Below, piece after piece: positions 53,617 to 62,579 of a stretch of 64,000 nucleotides of DNA. A model generated the notes under the pieces. The model did not search any database. It was not told the origin of the DNA and saw nothing but the letters and a program-made list of their open reading frames with translations. Positions within the stretch are counted from its first letter, which is position 1. Each line of letters begins with the position of its first letter. The translations under genes and the position numbers were made by a program. Origin of the DNA: Curtobacterium poinsettiae (lineage in GTDB: Bacteria; Actinomycetota; Actinomycetes; Actinomycetales; Microbacteriaceae); assembly GCF_025677645.1 (NCBI RefSeq), contig NZ_CP106880.1, positions 43,928 to 107,927 of the forward strand. The letters are read 5' to 3'.

Positions 53617-53679
53617 CTACGCATAATGCGTAGCAAAACACATACTGACTAGCGCAACGCATAGCGCGTAGTGCTACGC
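53617..53679. promoter_or_regulatory. Operator cluster before the conjugation operon
   Basis: CTACGC-ATAAT-GCGTAG at 53617-53633 (same spacing as at 51534), and the everted pair GCGTAG-TG-CTACGC at 53666-53679. Between them are AACGCATAGC-type half-sites. The first gene starts at 53720. Confidence 0.68.
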
Positions 53680-53719
53680 TGCCTTCAACGATGGTTTCTA
53701 CCCCCGTTGGAGGCACACG

Positions 53720-54547
53720 ATGGCGACTCCCGCCGCTGCAAGCTCGGACTGGTCCGATCCTTCGCTGACCTCCGGTGATGACAGCGTCCGCACATGCCCA
53801 CAGTGCGGGGGCACGAAGCTCGGAACTCGGTACTGCACCGAGTGCGCCGCGGAGCTCGTCCCACCGGTCGCCGTGACGCACGCGTTCGGGCCGATGTGGG
53901 CAGTTAACGGCCACGTGCTCACCGTCGCAGCGGGGGAGGACGTGCGGCGACGCGTGCTCGACGCTGTCGCTCAGATGGTCGACGCAACCGCTCCCGTGCG
54001 CGTCGTCGTGACGGACGGGCAGCTGGTGACCAAGGTGGTCCTTCGACTCGACGGCAGCTCTGTCGCGCAGGGCGACGACGCAGCCACATGGGCAGGCCCC
54101 GGCAGGGTCGACCTGCCACCGGCGGTCGCCGCTCGGCGGACGTCGATCGTAGGCGTGCACCCCACCGCTGGCGCGACGACGTGGGCACAACTGCTCGCCC
54201 TTCCCGAGGCGGAGCTCGCGGACGAGCTCGCCGGCCCGGTCGTCCTGGTGTGCCGGTCGACACCCGCTGGTATCAACGCGACCAAGGCCGCGATCCACTC
54301 GCTTGGCACGGCCGCGGTCGACGCGGTCCTCGTCGTCGCTGATGCACCCGGCAAGCCGGTCCCGGCCGCGGCGCGCGAGCAGCGCGTGCTCGCCGGCGCT
54401 GTACCGGTCGTGCCGGTGCCGTGGCTTCCACGCCTCCGGGCGGTGGCAGAAATCTCCCCTGCGTTGGCCGGGCAGCTCGCCCGTCCCGTGCAACGGGTCA
54501 CCAAGGCGCTCCTGGGGGCGCAGTCAAACAAGGAGAAGGCCGAATGA
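53720..54547 (+). CDS. Conjugation-operon protein with zinc ribbon
   Basis: 275 aa, first gene of the operon. Zinc ribbon at 26-43 (CPQCGG, CTEC). The rest contains ATPase-like beta-alpha repeats (VDLPPAVAARRTSIVGVHPT) but no complete P-loop. Unknown function. Followed by an ATGA overlap. Confidence 0.7.
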   Translation: MATPAAASSDWSDPSLTSGDDSVRTCPQCGGTKLGTRYCTECAAELVPPVAVTHAFGPMWAVNGHVLTVAAGEDVRRRVLDAVAQMVDATAPVRVVVTDGQLVTKVVLRLDGSSVAQGDDAATWAGPGRVDLPPAVAARRTSIVGVHPTAGATTWAQLLALPEAELADELAGPVVLVCRSTPAGINATKAAIHSLGTAAVDAVLVVADAPGKPVPAAAREQRVLAGAVPVVPVPWLPRLRAVAEISPALAGQLARPVQRVTKALLGAQSNKEKAE

Positions 54548-54897
54548 TCAGCAACGCCATCTACGCCGTCGTCGCGAAGTCACCGCGTGCGTTCGACGCC
54601 ACCAACCGCGCCGGCATGGTCGTCGCACAGGCGTACTGCCTGCCCGGGAAGGCGCAGGACGCCCTCGACACCGCCACTCTCTGGACCCGCATCGTCGCGA
54701 TCTCGCTCGGCGTCATCGCGCTGATCATCCTCGGGATCGGCATGTTCTTCTCCGGTCGCCGCCACGATGGTGGCGAGACCTTGAAGGGTCTCGGCTGGTG
54801 GATCGGCGGCGCAGCCCTGATCGGTGCGGCCGTCGGGGTGGTGTCGATCTTCCTCGGGTCCGTGTCGGCGAACTGCAAGCAGATCCCCGGCGCCTAA
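54544..54897 (+). CDS. Small pilin-like membrane protein of the T4SS operon
   Basis: 117 aa. Two hydrophobic helices (IVAISLGVIALIILGIGMFF and WWIGGAALIGAAVGVVSIFL) joined by a short loop, with two Cys (AYCLPG, ANCKQ). This fits a VirB2/TrbC-like pilin or a T4SS accessory. ATGA overlap with the gene before. Confidence 0.6.
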   Translation: MISNAIYAVVAKSPRAFDATNRAGMVVAQAYCLPGKAQDALDTATLWTRIVAISLGVIALIILGIGMFFSGRRHDGGETLKGLGWWIGGAALIGAAVGVVSIFLGSVSANCKQIPGA

Positions 54898-54922
54898 CCG
54901 ACACCAACCCCGGGAGGCCGTC

Positions 54923-55699
54923 ATGGCACCACGCAACCGCAACACCAACCGTCGAGGCTTCGGCACCGCACTCAAGCGCGGCTGGAACTCCAAGCCCGCA
55001 GGGATCGCCGCGATCGTGGTCCTCGTCCTGGTCATCATCGTCGTGCTGATCTCCACCCTGCTCGGCGTGTTCGCTCCGGCGAACAACGACGACCAGGGGG
55101 CCGCGAGTAAGCCGGCCCCGACCTCGAGCACGTCGGCGGCTGCGGACGGTCCGTGCAACGTGAGGGTGACCGACACGTCGTCGACGCCGAAGGTCCCGTC
55201 CGATCTCACCTGGAAGACCGGGCAAGAAGGACTGACGTGGCCGGTGTCGAAGTCGGTCGGCCCGACGAAGACCGTCGACGGGTTCGACGCGTGCTTCGCA
55301 CGGTCACCGCTCGGTGCGGCACTCGCGGCAACGACTGCGATCTACGACCAGTACGGCACGCACTCCGCGGCGGAGTCGCTGGACTTCTACATCGCCGATT
55401 CCGCTGGGAAGAAGAAGAGTCTCGAGGTCGCACCGCAGCAGTCGGATCCTGAACAGATGCGCTCCTCGGGCATGAATCCGGCTGGCTTCTCCATCGACGC
55501 GTTCACGAAGGACCGGGTTGAGCTGACGCTCGTGTACTCATACCCGTCCTCGTCGACGGGCTACTACGGCATGCCGATGACGATGGTCTGGGTCGACGGC
55601 GACTGGAAGATCGCCGTCCTGGATAACGGGGCCACCTCGAATGCCGGCACAACGCCGAGCGACGGGGACTTCATCAAATGGACGGGGACGAAATCGTGA
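54923..55699 (+). CDS. Membrane-anchored conjugation protein
   Basis: 258 aa from ATG 54923. A transmembrane helix near 28-50 (AAIVVLVLVIIVVLISTLLG), then an extracytoplasmic domain with two Cys (PCNVRV, DACFARS). Comparable to TcpC/TraM-like conjugation proteins of Gram-positive bacteria by layout only. It overlaps the next gene. Confidence 0.65.
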   Translation: MAPRNRNTNRRGFGTALKRGWNSKPAGIAAIVVLVLVIIVVLISTLLGVFAPANNDDQGAASKPAPTSSTSAAADGPCNVRVTDTSSTPKVPSDLTWKTGQEGLTWPVSKSVGPTKTVDGFDACFARSPLGAALAATTAIYDQYGTHSAAESLDFYIADSAGKKKSLEVAPQQSDPEQMRSSGMNPAGFSIDAFTKDRVELTLVYSYPSSSTGYYGMPMTMVWVDGDWKIAVLDNGATSNAGTTPSDGDFIKWTGTKS

Positions 55700-57036
55700 A
55701 CCCAGGAGACACCGCCCTCTGCATTGCGAGCCCGGCGCTCTGCGCGGTCAAGCAAGGTGTGGGAGCCGCAGCATCGTCGGCCGCGTCGAACGGTTTCAAG
55801 CAGGCTGCGGAGACGATGTTCGCGGCGTACGACGACGTCATGAAGCAGTTCCTGACCAGCTGGGTCGGGGCGGGTTTCCAGGTCAGTCTCGACAACAAGG
55901 CCACGTCGTGGTTCCAGGACACGACGCTGCCGATCACGATCATGCTGCTCACGCTGGGCCTGATTGTCGCCGGTGCACGGGTCATGTACTCCCACCGCGG
56001 GGAACCGTTCCAGGAGGCGATGACAGCGCTCGGGAAGACCGTGGCGGTGATCACGCTGGGGACAGCTGCGATCCAGATCTTCGTCTGGGGCGGGGACGCC
56101 TACGGGCAGTGGATCTTGAAGGTCTCCGGGATCTCGGCGACGGCCGGGTACGTCGACGCGGCCTTCGCGACGACGTTGCCCGGGCTGGCGCTGATCCTTG
56201 GACTCATCGGGGTGCTCGCGGTCGGGATCCAGTGGGTGATCATGTTCGTCCGGCAGGCGCTGATGCTGCTGCTGAACGCGTTCTGGCAGGTCAGCGCCGC
56301 GTACGCGGTGCTCCGCCGCGGTGAGCAGGCTTTCGAGAAGATCACCGCCTGGATCATCGCGTTCATCATCTACAGCCCCCTTGCCGCGTCGATCTACGCA
56401 TTCGCGTGGCGGTTGAAGAACGGCCAGGACGGTGCCGGCGGAGTCATCTACGGGCTCATGCTGATCGGCCTCGCGGTGATCGCGCTGCCGGCGATCATGC
56501 GGCTGCTCGTCCCAGCCTCCGGCGCGCTCGGATCCGCGATCGGCGGGGCGATGGCTCTCGGGGCCGCCGCCGCGGTGGTCCAGGCCGGCGTCGCGGTCGG
56601 TGCGGCCGTGGCGACGGGCGGTGCGTCCGCGGGTGCGTCGGGTGCTGGCGCAGCCGGCGCAGGAGCAGGTGCCGGGGGCGGCGCTGCTGGTGGTGTCGCG
56701 GGCGGCGGTGAAGTGGCCGCTTCCGGCGGCGGCGGCGCTGGCGGTGGTGACTCGAGTCCGGTCGCGGGTGGGGGCAGCAGCGATGCCGGAACCTCCGGTG
56801 ATGGTGCCGGCGGGATGGTCGGCGACGGTGGCGGCGCCAGCGGGGCGGCAGCAGACAGCGGCAGCAGCGCCGCGGGTGCGAGCGGTGGCGGTTCGGATGG
56901 TGGATCGGTTGCCGGCGGATCGTCGCCGGACTCGGGGCAGTCGTCCGGGTCGACGGCTTCAATGGCGGCCGCTCAGGTCGTCGCAAGTGGCGCGGGCGAT
57001 GCACCGTCCACGGCGGAAGGAATGATCAGTGAGTGA
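55678..57036 (+). CDS. VirB6/TrbL-like membrane channel protein
   Basis: 452 aa. About six transmembrane segments between 90 and 290 (ITIMLLTLGLIVAGARV, ALILGLIGVLAVGIQWVIMF), then a 150-residue Gly/Ala/Ser-rich tail with clusters such as GAGAGAGGGAAGG. This is the VirB6 layout. GTG 55696, overlapping the previous stop by 4 bp, is an alternative start. Confidence 0.75.
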   Translation: MDGDEIVNPGDTALCIASPALCAVKQGVGAAASSAASNGFKQAAETMFAAYDDVMKQFLTSWVGAGFQVSLDNKATSWFQDTTLPITIMLLTLGLIVAGARVMYSHRGEPFQEAMTALGKTVAVITLGTAAIQIFVWGGDAYGQWILKVSGISATAGYVDAAFATTLPGLALILGLIGVLAVGIQWVIMFVRQALMLLLNAFWQVSAAYAVLRRGEQAFEKITAWIIAFIIYSPLAASIYAFAWRLKNGQDGAGGVIYGLMLIGLAVIALPAIMRLLVPASGALGSAIGGAMALGAAAAVVQAGVAVGAAVATGGASAGASGAGAAGAGAGAGGGAAGGVAGGGEVAASGGGGAGGGDSSPVAGGGSSDAGTSGDGAGGMVGDGGGASGAAADSGSSAAGASGGGSDGGSVAGGSSPDSGQSSGSTASMAAAQVVASGAGDAPSTAEGMISE

Positions 57037-58555
57037 GACAGCGGGCAAGGAACGCATCCGGTTCGGGAACTGGTTGCCGTCCACGAAGGGCACCCTCGGC
57101 GGGCTGACGTTCCTCGGCTGGGCGATGCTGCTCGGCGGTGTGATGGTCGGTGTCGTCTGCGTCAGCGTCGGCTGGTGGGCCGGAGCAATCCTCGCCCCGC
57201 TCGCGGGCATCGCTGCGAACGCCGTGTTCATCGTCCGGTGGGGCGACCCGAACTCGGGCCGCACCCTCGCGGCGAAGCTGTGGGACGGGCATGTGAGCGC
57301 CAAGCGGAGCCGCGCCGGCACGAACACGTACGAGACGGGCCTGTTCACGACGCTGCCCGCCGAGTCGATGACGGCGCTGCCAGGGATGCTCGCCGATCTC
57401 GAGGAGATCACCGGCACCGACGGCGAGGGGGAGGAGTACGTGCTCCTGCACCACCGGAAGAGCTCCCGGAAGCCGCTGCTGTCCGCGACGTTCTCCTGCC
57501 ACCCCGATGGCACCGCGCTGCTGCCGCAGGACAGCATCGATTCGCAGGTGTCCTCGTTCGGCGGGTGGATCGCGTCCCTGTCACTGGACACCGCCATCGA
57601 GGGCGCCGTGATCGTGGTCGACTCCGCGCAGGAATCCATCGAACCGCTCGTGCAGAAGATCGACAACGAAGTCTCCCCAAACGCCCCCGCAGCAGCACAG
57701 CGCCAGCTTCGCGAGGGCGCCCGGGCACTGTCGGGCACGTACGCGGACGTCGAGGTCTTCGCCTCTGTGGTGTGGAACGTGAACAAGATCGCCGACGACG
57801 TCGAGGAAGCAGCAGCCGATATCGCCGCGAAGCTGCCCTACCACCGAGACGGGCTCGCCGAAGCCGGCGCCGGCTCCCCGGTCGTGGCCACCAGCAGCGA
57901 GCTGGCCCGCGCAGTGCGGGTCGCGTACCGGCCGGAGCGGGCCCGGGAGTACGGCTCCGACGAGCTCGCCGGGAACCCGTTCCACATGCGGGTCACCCAG
58001 GCCGGGCCGGACGCGTTCGACGACAGTGCCCGGCGGATCTGCTACCACGACGGGGTCGCATCGATCACGGCCATGATGGTCGCCCCGCCGCAGGCGCTGA
58101 TCACCGAAGACCTCATGAACCGGTTGTTCCAGCCGAACGGGAAGTTCCTCCGCAAGCGCGCCGCCGTGTTCTACGGCCCGGTGGATCCCGGGAAGGCATT
58201 CAAGCTCGCGAAGAAGATGCGCGGCAACGCCAAGCGCAACAGCAGCGGCATCCGCGGAGAAGACAACGAGATCGAGAAGCGCCGGGAACAGCTGGCGCAG
58301 AAGACCGAGGTCGACCTGATGACCGGGGCGGCGATGACAGCGTTCGCAATCGAGGTCACCGTCACCTTCGACCCCACCAAGCGCGGCACGAACAACGCCA
58401 TCGGGGAGCTGAAGCAGATCTTCAACGGCACGAACATCTCGTACCGGTTCATCGAGACCGACACCTCCGCCGCGTTCCACTCCACCCTCCCCCTCGGCGT
58501 CCTGCCGTGGGAGTACGCCACCGCCATGCAGACCGTCACCGACCGGACCGAATGA
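57029..58555 (+). CDS. SCO6880-family conjugation protein
   Basis: 508 aa. Two hydrophobic segments near the N terminus (TFLGWAMLLGGVMVGVVCVS, VGWWAGAILAPLAGIAANAV) and a large mixed domain ending in IETDTSAAFHSTLPLG. This protein recurs beside VirB4-like genes in actinobacterial elements. Start GTG 57029, 8 bp inside the previous gene. Confidence 0.82.
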   Translation: MSETAGKERIRFGNWLPSTKGTLGGLTFLGWAMLLGGVMVGVVCVSVGWWAGAILAPLAGIAANAVFIVRWGDPNSGRTLAAKLWDGHVSAKRSRAGTNTYETGLFTTLPAESMTALPGMLADLEEITGTDGEGEEYVLLHHRKSSRKPLLSATFSCHPDGTALLPQDSIDSQVSSFGGWIASLSLDTAIEGAVIVVDSAQESIEPLVQKIDNEVSPNAPAAAQRQLREGARALSGTYADVEVFASVVWNVNKIADDVEEAAADIAAKLPYHRDGLAEAGAGSPVVATSSELARAVRVAYRPERAREYGSDELAGNPFHMRVTQAGPDAFDDSARRICYHDGVASITAMMVAPPQALITEDLMNRLFQPNGKFLRKRAAVFYGPVDPGKAFKLAKKMRGNAKRNSSGIRGEDNEIEKRREQLAQKTEVDLMTGAAMTAFAIEVTVTFDPTKRGTNNAIGELKQIFNGTNISYRFIETDTSAAFHSTLPLGVLPWEYATAMQTVTDRTE

Positions 58556-58881
58556 TGCAGGAGCACACCGTGAACGGCACCCCAACCCCAGCCGACGAGC
58601 TCCGCGACCTGGCCGCTGGACCGGCGATCACCCCGAAGGTGGTCTACGGCACCATCGGTCACTCAACGGCGCGCACGATCCCCATGCCGGTCCAGGGGCA
58701 CGCGTTGGTAGACGCCCTCGGTGGTGTGATCCTCCCGATCAGCCCATCCACGATGGAGCGGGTGAATCTGCTCGACCCGGTCGAGCTGTTCGGCACCCCG
58801 CCCGCAGGCGTCAGCCCCAACCACTTCATCTTCGGCGCTCCTGGCGCCGGGCACATGACGCCCTCGAAGGAGACCCGCTGA
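58552..58881 (+). CDS. Small conjugation-operon protein
   Basis: 109 aa, no membrane segment, Pro-rich (PADELRDLAAGPAITPK). Unknown. ATGA overlap with the previous gene, TGATG with the next. Confidence 0.6.
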   Translation: MMQEHTVNGTPTPADELRDLAAGPAITPKVVYGTIGHSTARTIPMPVQGHALVDALGGVILPISPSTMERVNLLDPVELFGTPPAGVSPNHFIFGAPGAGHMTPSKETR

Positions 58882-60398
58882 TGGCTCGGGCATCGACGAA
58901 GACGCAGACGCTGACCCCGTCGGGGTTCTTCGGGCCCCGTGGTGGCGGGTGGGAGCAGATCCCGCAACCACCGCGATGGTTCGCAACGAGCGTGCAGGTG
59001 TGCGGGATCTACCCGTTCGGTGCCGGCACCGGCCGGCCGATCAACGGGTCCCCGCTCGGCCGCGACATGAACACCCACTCCGCGGTGTGCACCGACCACG
59101 ATGCCCTCTACCGGGCGAACGTGATCTCCTCCCCGTCCGCGTTCATGTTCGGGCTCAACGGGCTCGGGAAGTCCTCCACCGCGCAGACGCTCCTTGGCGG
59201 GCAGGTCGGCCGCGGCCTCACCCCGGCAGTGTTCGACCCGATCAAGGGTGAGCACGTGCCGTGGATCGAGGAGCTCGGCGGGACCGTGTTCTCCATCGGC
59301 CCGCGTGCCCGCCACCAGCTGAACGTGCTGTCGCCTGGCCCGCTCGGCTACGCCGCCCGCCGGATCGGCGGCAAGGTCGGTGAAGAGCTGCTGATCCTGG
59401 CGCGGGCGAAGTCGATCGACCTGGTGAAGCTGGTCGTGAAGATCAGCCGCGGCACCTCGGAACCGGTCAAGGACTACGAGGAAACCGCGATCGAAGCGAT
59501 CGTCGACACCATCCTCGAGCACACCGGACCGAACGAGGTCGCCGTGACCTCGGACCTGGTGCGAGCGTTCGACAGCCCGTCACAGCTGATGCTGCAGCGC
59601 ACCGGCACCGCCACCGCTGCGGAGTTCCACACCGAGTACAAGCGGCTCGGGCAGACGCTGCGATCGCTGATGACCGGCGACATGGGGCAGATGCTCTCCG
59701 GCAACAACTCGGTCGAGTTCGTTCCCGGCAATCCCGGTGGGTTCTGCTTCGACACGTCCTCGATCGGCCGGAAGAACACCAAGCTGCTCTCCGCCGCGAT
59801 GCTGTCGACCTGGTCGCTGGGCATGGACGCGATCGACGCGCACTGGGAGCTCGCCGAACACGAGAAGCGCAAGCAGCAGGAAGCCGCCGACGAGGGTCAG
59901 CAGTACGCGCCGGCGATCACCTGGGGCGGCTACACGACCCTGATGGACGAGTTCTGGTACCCGATCCGTGCCTGCGAGGGCATGGTCGACCTCGTCGACG
60001 GCCTCTCCCGCACGAACCGGTCCGTCGGGACCGCGGAGTTGAAGATCACGCACTCGCCGAAGGACCTGCTGTCGCTGCCGAACGCGGACGACCGGGAGAA
60101 GGCCAAGGGCTTCATCGAACGCTCCGGCCTGCTGCTGCTGATGGGTCTCAGCCGCGACGACCTGCTCGAGCTGAGCAAGGTGCGCCCGTTGACGCCGAAG
60201 GAGATCAACATGGTCGCCTCGTTCTCCCAATCCAAGGACTGGATCGGATCCCGCCGGCAGAAGGGCGCCAAGGGTGCCCCTCCCGGCGCCGGGAAGGTGC
60301 TGCTGAAGATCAGCGAGCGCGTCGGGATCCCCGTCAAGATGCTCCGCACCGCCACCCAGATGGCCGTCCACGACACCGACGCACGCCTCCGCGACTGA
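58881..60398 (+). CDS. VirB4-like conjugation ATPase
   Basis: 505 aa, powers type IV secretion. Walker A starts at residue 91 (GLNGLGKSS). Other VirB4 signs: FDPIKGEHVPWIEELGG, and the C-terminal helicase-like LMDEFWYPIRACEG, GLSRTNRSVGTAELKITHS. Shorter than most VirB4 (about 800 aa) because the N-terminal domain is missing; SCO6880 may stand in for it. Confidence 0.85.
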   Translation: MARASTKTQTLTPSGFFGPRGGGWEQIPQPPRWFATSVQVCGIYPFGAGTGRPINGSPLGRDMNTHSAVCTDHDALYRANVISSPSAFMFGLNGLGKSSTAQTLLGGQVGRGLTPAVFDPIKGEHVPWIEELGGTVFSIGPRARHQLNVLSPGPLGYAARRIGGKVGEELLILARAKSIDLVKLVVKISRGTSEPVKDYEETAIEAIVDTILEHTGPNEVAVTSDLVRAFDSPSQLMLQRTGTATAAEFHTEYKRLGQTLRSLMTGDMGQMLSGNNSVEFVPGNPGGFCFDTSSIGRKNTKLLSAAMLSTWSLGMDAIDAHWELAEHEKRKQQEAADEGQQYAPAITWGGYTTLMDEFWYPIRACEGMVDLVDGLSRTNRSVGTAELKITHSPKDLLSLPNADDREKAKGFIERSGLLLLMGLSRDDLLELSKVRPLTPKEINMVASFSQSKDWIGSRRQKGAKGAPPGAGKVLLKISERVGIPVKMLRTATQMAVHDTDARLRD

Positions 60399-60443
60399 CA
60401 CCCCCCGTACGTATCCGCTCGAGCAGACAAGGACGAACCGCTC

Positions 60444-61799
60444 ATGCCGAACAGCACCGTGCACGTCGACTACAGCCTCATCGCCGACGAGGGCACCCTC
60501 ACCATCGGTGACGTTGCCTTCACCGGCGACACCGCCTACCCCGACGCGATGGACTGGCTCCGCGACGTTGCCACGCAGCTCGGCAACGCCGTCGTGGTCC
60601 GCAGCCACGACCGGGCCACTGGGCAGGACACCCTGTTCAGCATCGACGGCCACGGCGCGATCGCCCCCGTCACCGGCACCGTCGACGGCGGCCACGACGT
60701 CCCGGCAGCACCGCAGGCGCAGGCGCAGGCGCCGGCTCCTGCGGCAGTGTCGACGTCGCCGTGGCTCGACGCGGCCGCCGCGAACCGCGGGCAGGAAACG
60801 GCCGCAGCTCCGGCCGACGTCCCCGTGTCACCGCCGAACGCCGCGACGGTGGATGAGGCCCCCGCTACGCGGCGGGAGGCGCGGCAGTCGTTCCTCACGC
60901 AGGAGACCGTGGAAGAGCCCGCCACGACCGGGTTCCGCGGGTTCCTCACCGGCCTCGGGCTCCGCATGGCACCCTCGGAGGCGGAACGACGACACCGGGA
61001 GCAGGTGCACCTGGTCAGCCAGCACCACGTCGGCCCCCGCACGATCATGGTCGCCAACGGCAAGGGCGGCGCCGGGAAGACCCTCGCCACGGTGTGCCTG
61101 TCGACCGTCCTGACTCGGCACTCCGGCGCGGCAACCGTGGCGTGGGACAACAACCAGACCCGTGGCACGCTCGGGTGGTCGACGGAGGCCGCTCGTCACG
61201 ACGCGTCCGTGCTGGACCTGCTGCCGGAGATCGACCGGCTGTTGGGCACCGAGGCTCGGTCCGCGGACATGGCCGAGTACGTGCACCACCAGACCCGTGA
61301 CCGGTACGACGTGTTGAAGTCCAAGCCCGACATCCTCGCGGCCGAGCAGCGGTTCGGCGCCGAGACCGTCGACCGGGTGCACAAGGTGCTGACGAAGTTC
61401 TACCGCCTGGTGCTCATCGACTCCGGCAACGACGAGACCGACCCGATGTGGCTCGCGGGCCTGGACCGCACGGACCAGCTGGTCGTCCCGACCACCACCG
61501 ACGACAAGTGGTGCGAGTCCGCAGCGCTCCTGCTCGAGCAGCTCGTCAACGCCGGCGGACGCTACCGCGAGCTCGCGGAGAACGCCGTCGTGATCGTCGG
61601 GGTGGAGACCAGCGATGTGAAGCCCGAGAAGGTGACCGAGCAGGTGCGCCGCTTCAAGGACGCCGGTCTGGGCCGCGACGTCCTGACGATCCCGTACGAC
61701 GCGGGGCTGAAGGCGCGGATCATCAACTTCGACGCCCTGCAGGAGTCCACCAAGCTTGCGTGGCTCGCCGCCGGCGCCGCCGTCGCGAAGGGGCTCTGA
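60444..61799 (+). CDS. MinD/ParA-like ATPase of the conjugation operon
   Basis: 451 aa. N-terminal 200 residues are Pro/Ala-rich and hydrophilic. A MinD-type ATPase domain follows: Walker A at 207-213 (KGGAGKT) and VLIDSGNDETDPMWLAGL. VirC1-like help to DNA transfer is the likely role, distinct from the ParA at 46171. Confidence 0.82.
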   Translation: MPNSTVHVDYSLIADEGTLTIGDVAFTGDTAYPDAMDWLRDVATQLGNAVVVRSHDRATGQDTLFSIDGHGAIAPVTGTVDGGHDVPAAPQAQAQAPAPAAVSTSPWLDAAAANRGQETAAAPADVPVSPPNAATVDEAPATRREARQSFLTQETVEEPATTGFRGFLTGLGLRMAPSEAERRHREQVHLVSQHHVGPRTIMVANGKGGAGKTLATVCLSTVLTRHSGAATVAWDNNQTRGTLGWSTEAARHDASVLDLLPEIDRLLGTEARSADMAEYVHHQTRDRYDVLKSKPDILAAEQRFGAETVDRVHKVLTKFYRLVLIDSGNDETDPMWLAGLDRTDQLVVPTTTDDKWCESAALLLEQLVNAGGRYRELAENAVVIVGVETSDVKPEKVTEQVRRFKDAGLGRDVLTIPYDAGLKARIINFDALQESTKLAWLAAGAAVAKGL

Positions 61800-61804
61800 C
61801 ACCC

Positions 61805-61951
61805 ATGTGCCTCCGTGATCGGCGCCGGGTACCCGGTGGATGCACCGCACAGTGGGGGCAGCCCGCCAGCGGGCGGTGGGCGGATCGCGCACTGCTGCTT
61901 TCGCGCGTCGTGGTTCTCCCGATCGTGGTGTGGCTGGTGGTGGCGCCGTGA
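61805..61951 (+). CDS. Tiny membrane protein
   Basis: 48 aa. One C-terminal hydrophobic helix (ALLLSRVVVLPIVVWLVVAP). Stop overlaps the next start (TGATG). Confidence 0.5.
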   Translation: MCLRDRRRVPGGCTAQWGQPASGRWADRALLLSRVVVLPIVVWLVVAP

Positions 61952-62115
61952 TGCTGAAGATCTCGCGGGAGCGGGGCCTTGTGCACGACTGGCTCTGGGA
62001 CACCCAGATGCGCCAGCTCTCGCGGGGGCTCGTCGGCCTGCTCATCGTGGGATGGACCGCGATCGCCGTCGGTGCCGTCCTGCTCGCAGTCCAGCTCGTC
62101 GGGGGTGCAGCATGA
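61951..62115 (+). CDS. Small membrane protein
   Basis: 54 aa. Starts MLKISRERGLVHDWLWDTQM, ends in one hydrophobic helix (LVGLLIVGWTAIAVGAVLL). Overlaps the next gene by 4 bp. GTG 61948 is an alternative start. Confidence 0.55.
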   Translation: MLKISRERGLVHDWLWDTQMRQLSRGLVGLLIVGWTAIAVGAVLLAVQLVGGAA

Positions 62116-62576
62116 CGCGGAAGCGTCTCTTGATCGCGTTCGCCGCCATCGCCGTGCTCGCGGTCGCCGCGGCGGTGGTCGTGATCGCTGCCCGCCTGCC
62201 CCACCGTGGGAGCGAAGTAGCCGCGACGTCGACGCCGATTCCAACGCGCTCGGCCGCGCCCTCGAGCGAGGAGGTGGCGCACACGGTCGCGGACCGGTTC
62301 TGCCAGCCCACCGAGACGAAGAACGCGTGGCAGCGCTCCCTCACCCCATACCTGACGCCGGAAGCGTGGCAGCTGTACTCCGCCGTGCGGCCAGGCAACG
62401 TGCCCTGCGCCGGCATCCACGACGACCGGACCCCGGTCGGCGACCAGCAGACGTCGACGGATCAGGCGTTCCAGTTCACCGCGTCGACGGGCGGCCCGAT
62501 CACGGTGACCCTGCACCGCGACACCAAGGCCGATCCGTGGCTGGCGTCCTACATCAACGCCGGCGGGCAGGAGTAG
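62112..62576 (+). CDS. Membrane-anchored extracytoplasmic protein
   Basis: 154 aa. N-terminal signal anchor (LLIAFAAIAVLAVAAAVVVI), then a domain with two Cys (DRFCQPTETK, NVPCAG) resembling the NTF2-like conjugation proteins. Three bases before the hydrolase gene. Confidence 0.6.
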   Translation: MTRKRLLIAFAAIAVLAVAAAVVVIAARLPHRGSEVAATSTPIPTRSAAPSSEEVAHTVADRFCQPTETKNAWQRSLTPYLTPEAWQLYSAVRPGNVPCAGIHDDRTPVGDQQTSTDQAFQFTASTGGPITVTLHRDTKADPWLASYINAGGQE

Positions 62577-62579
62577 GTC

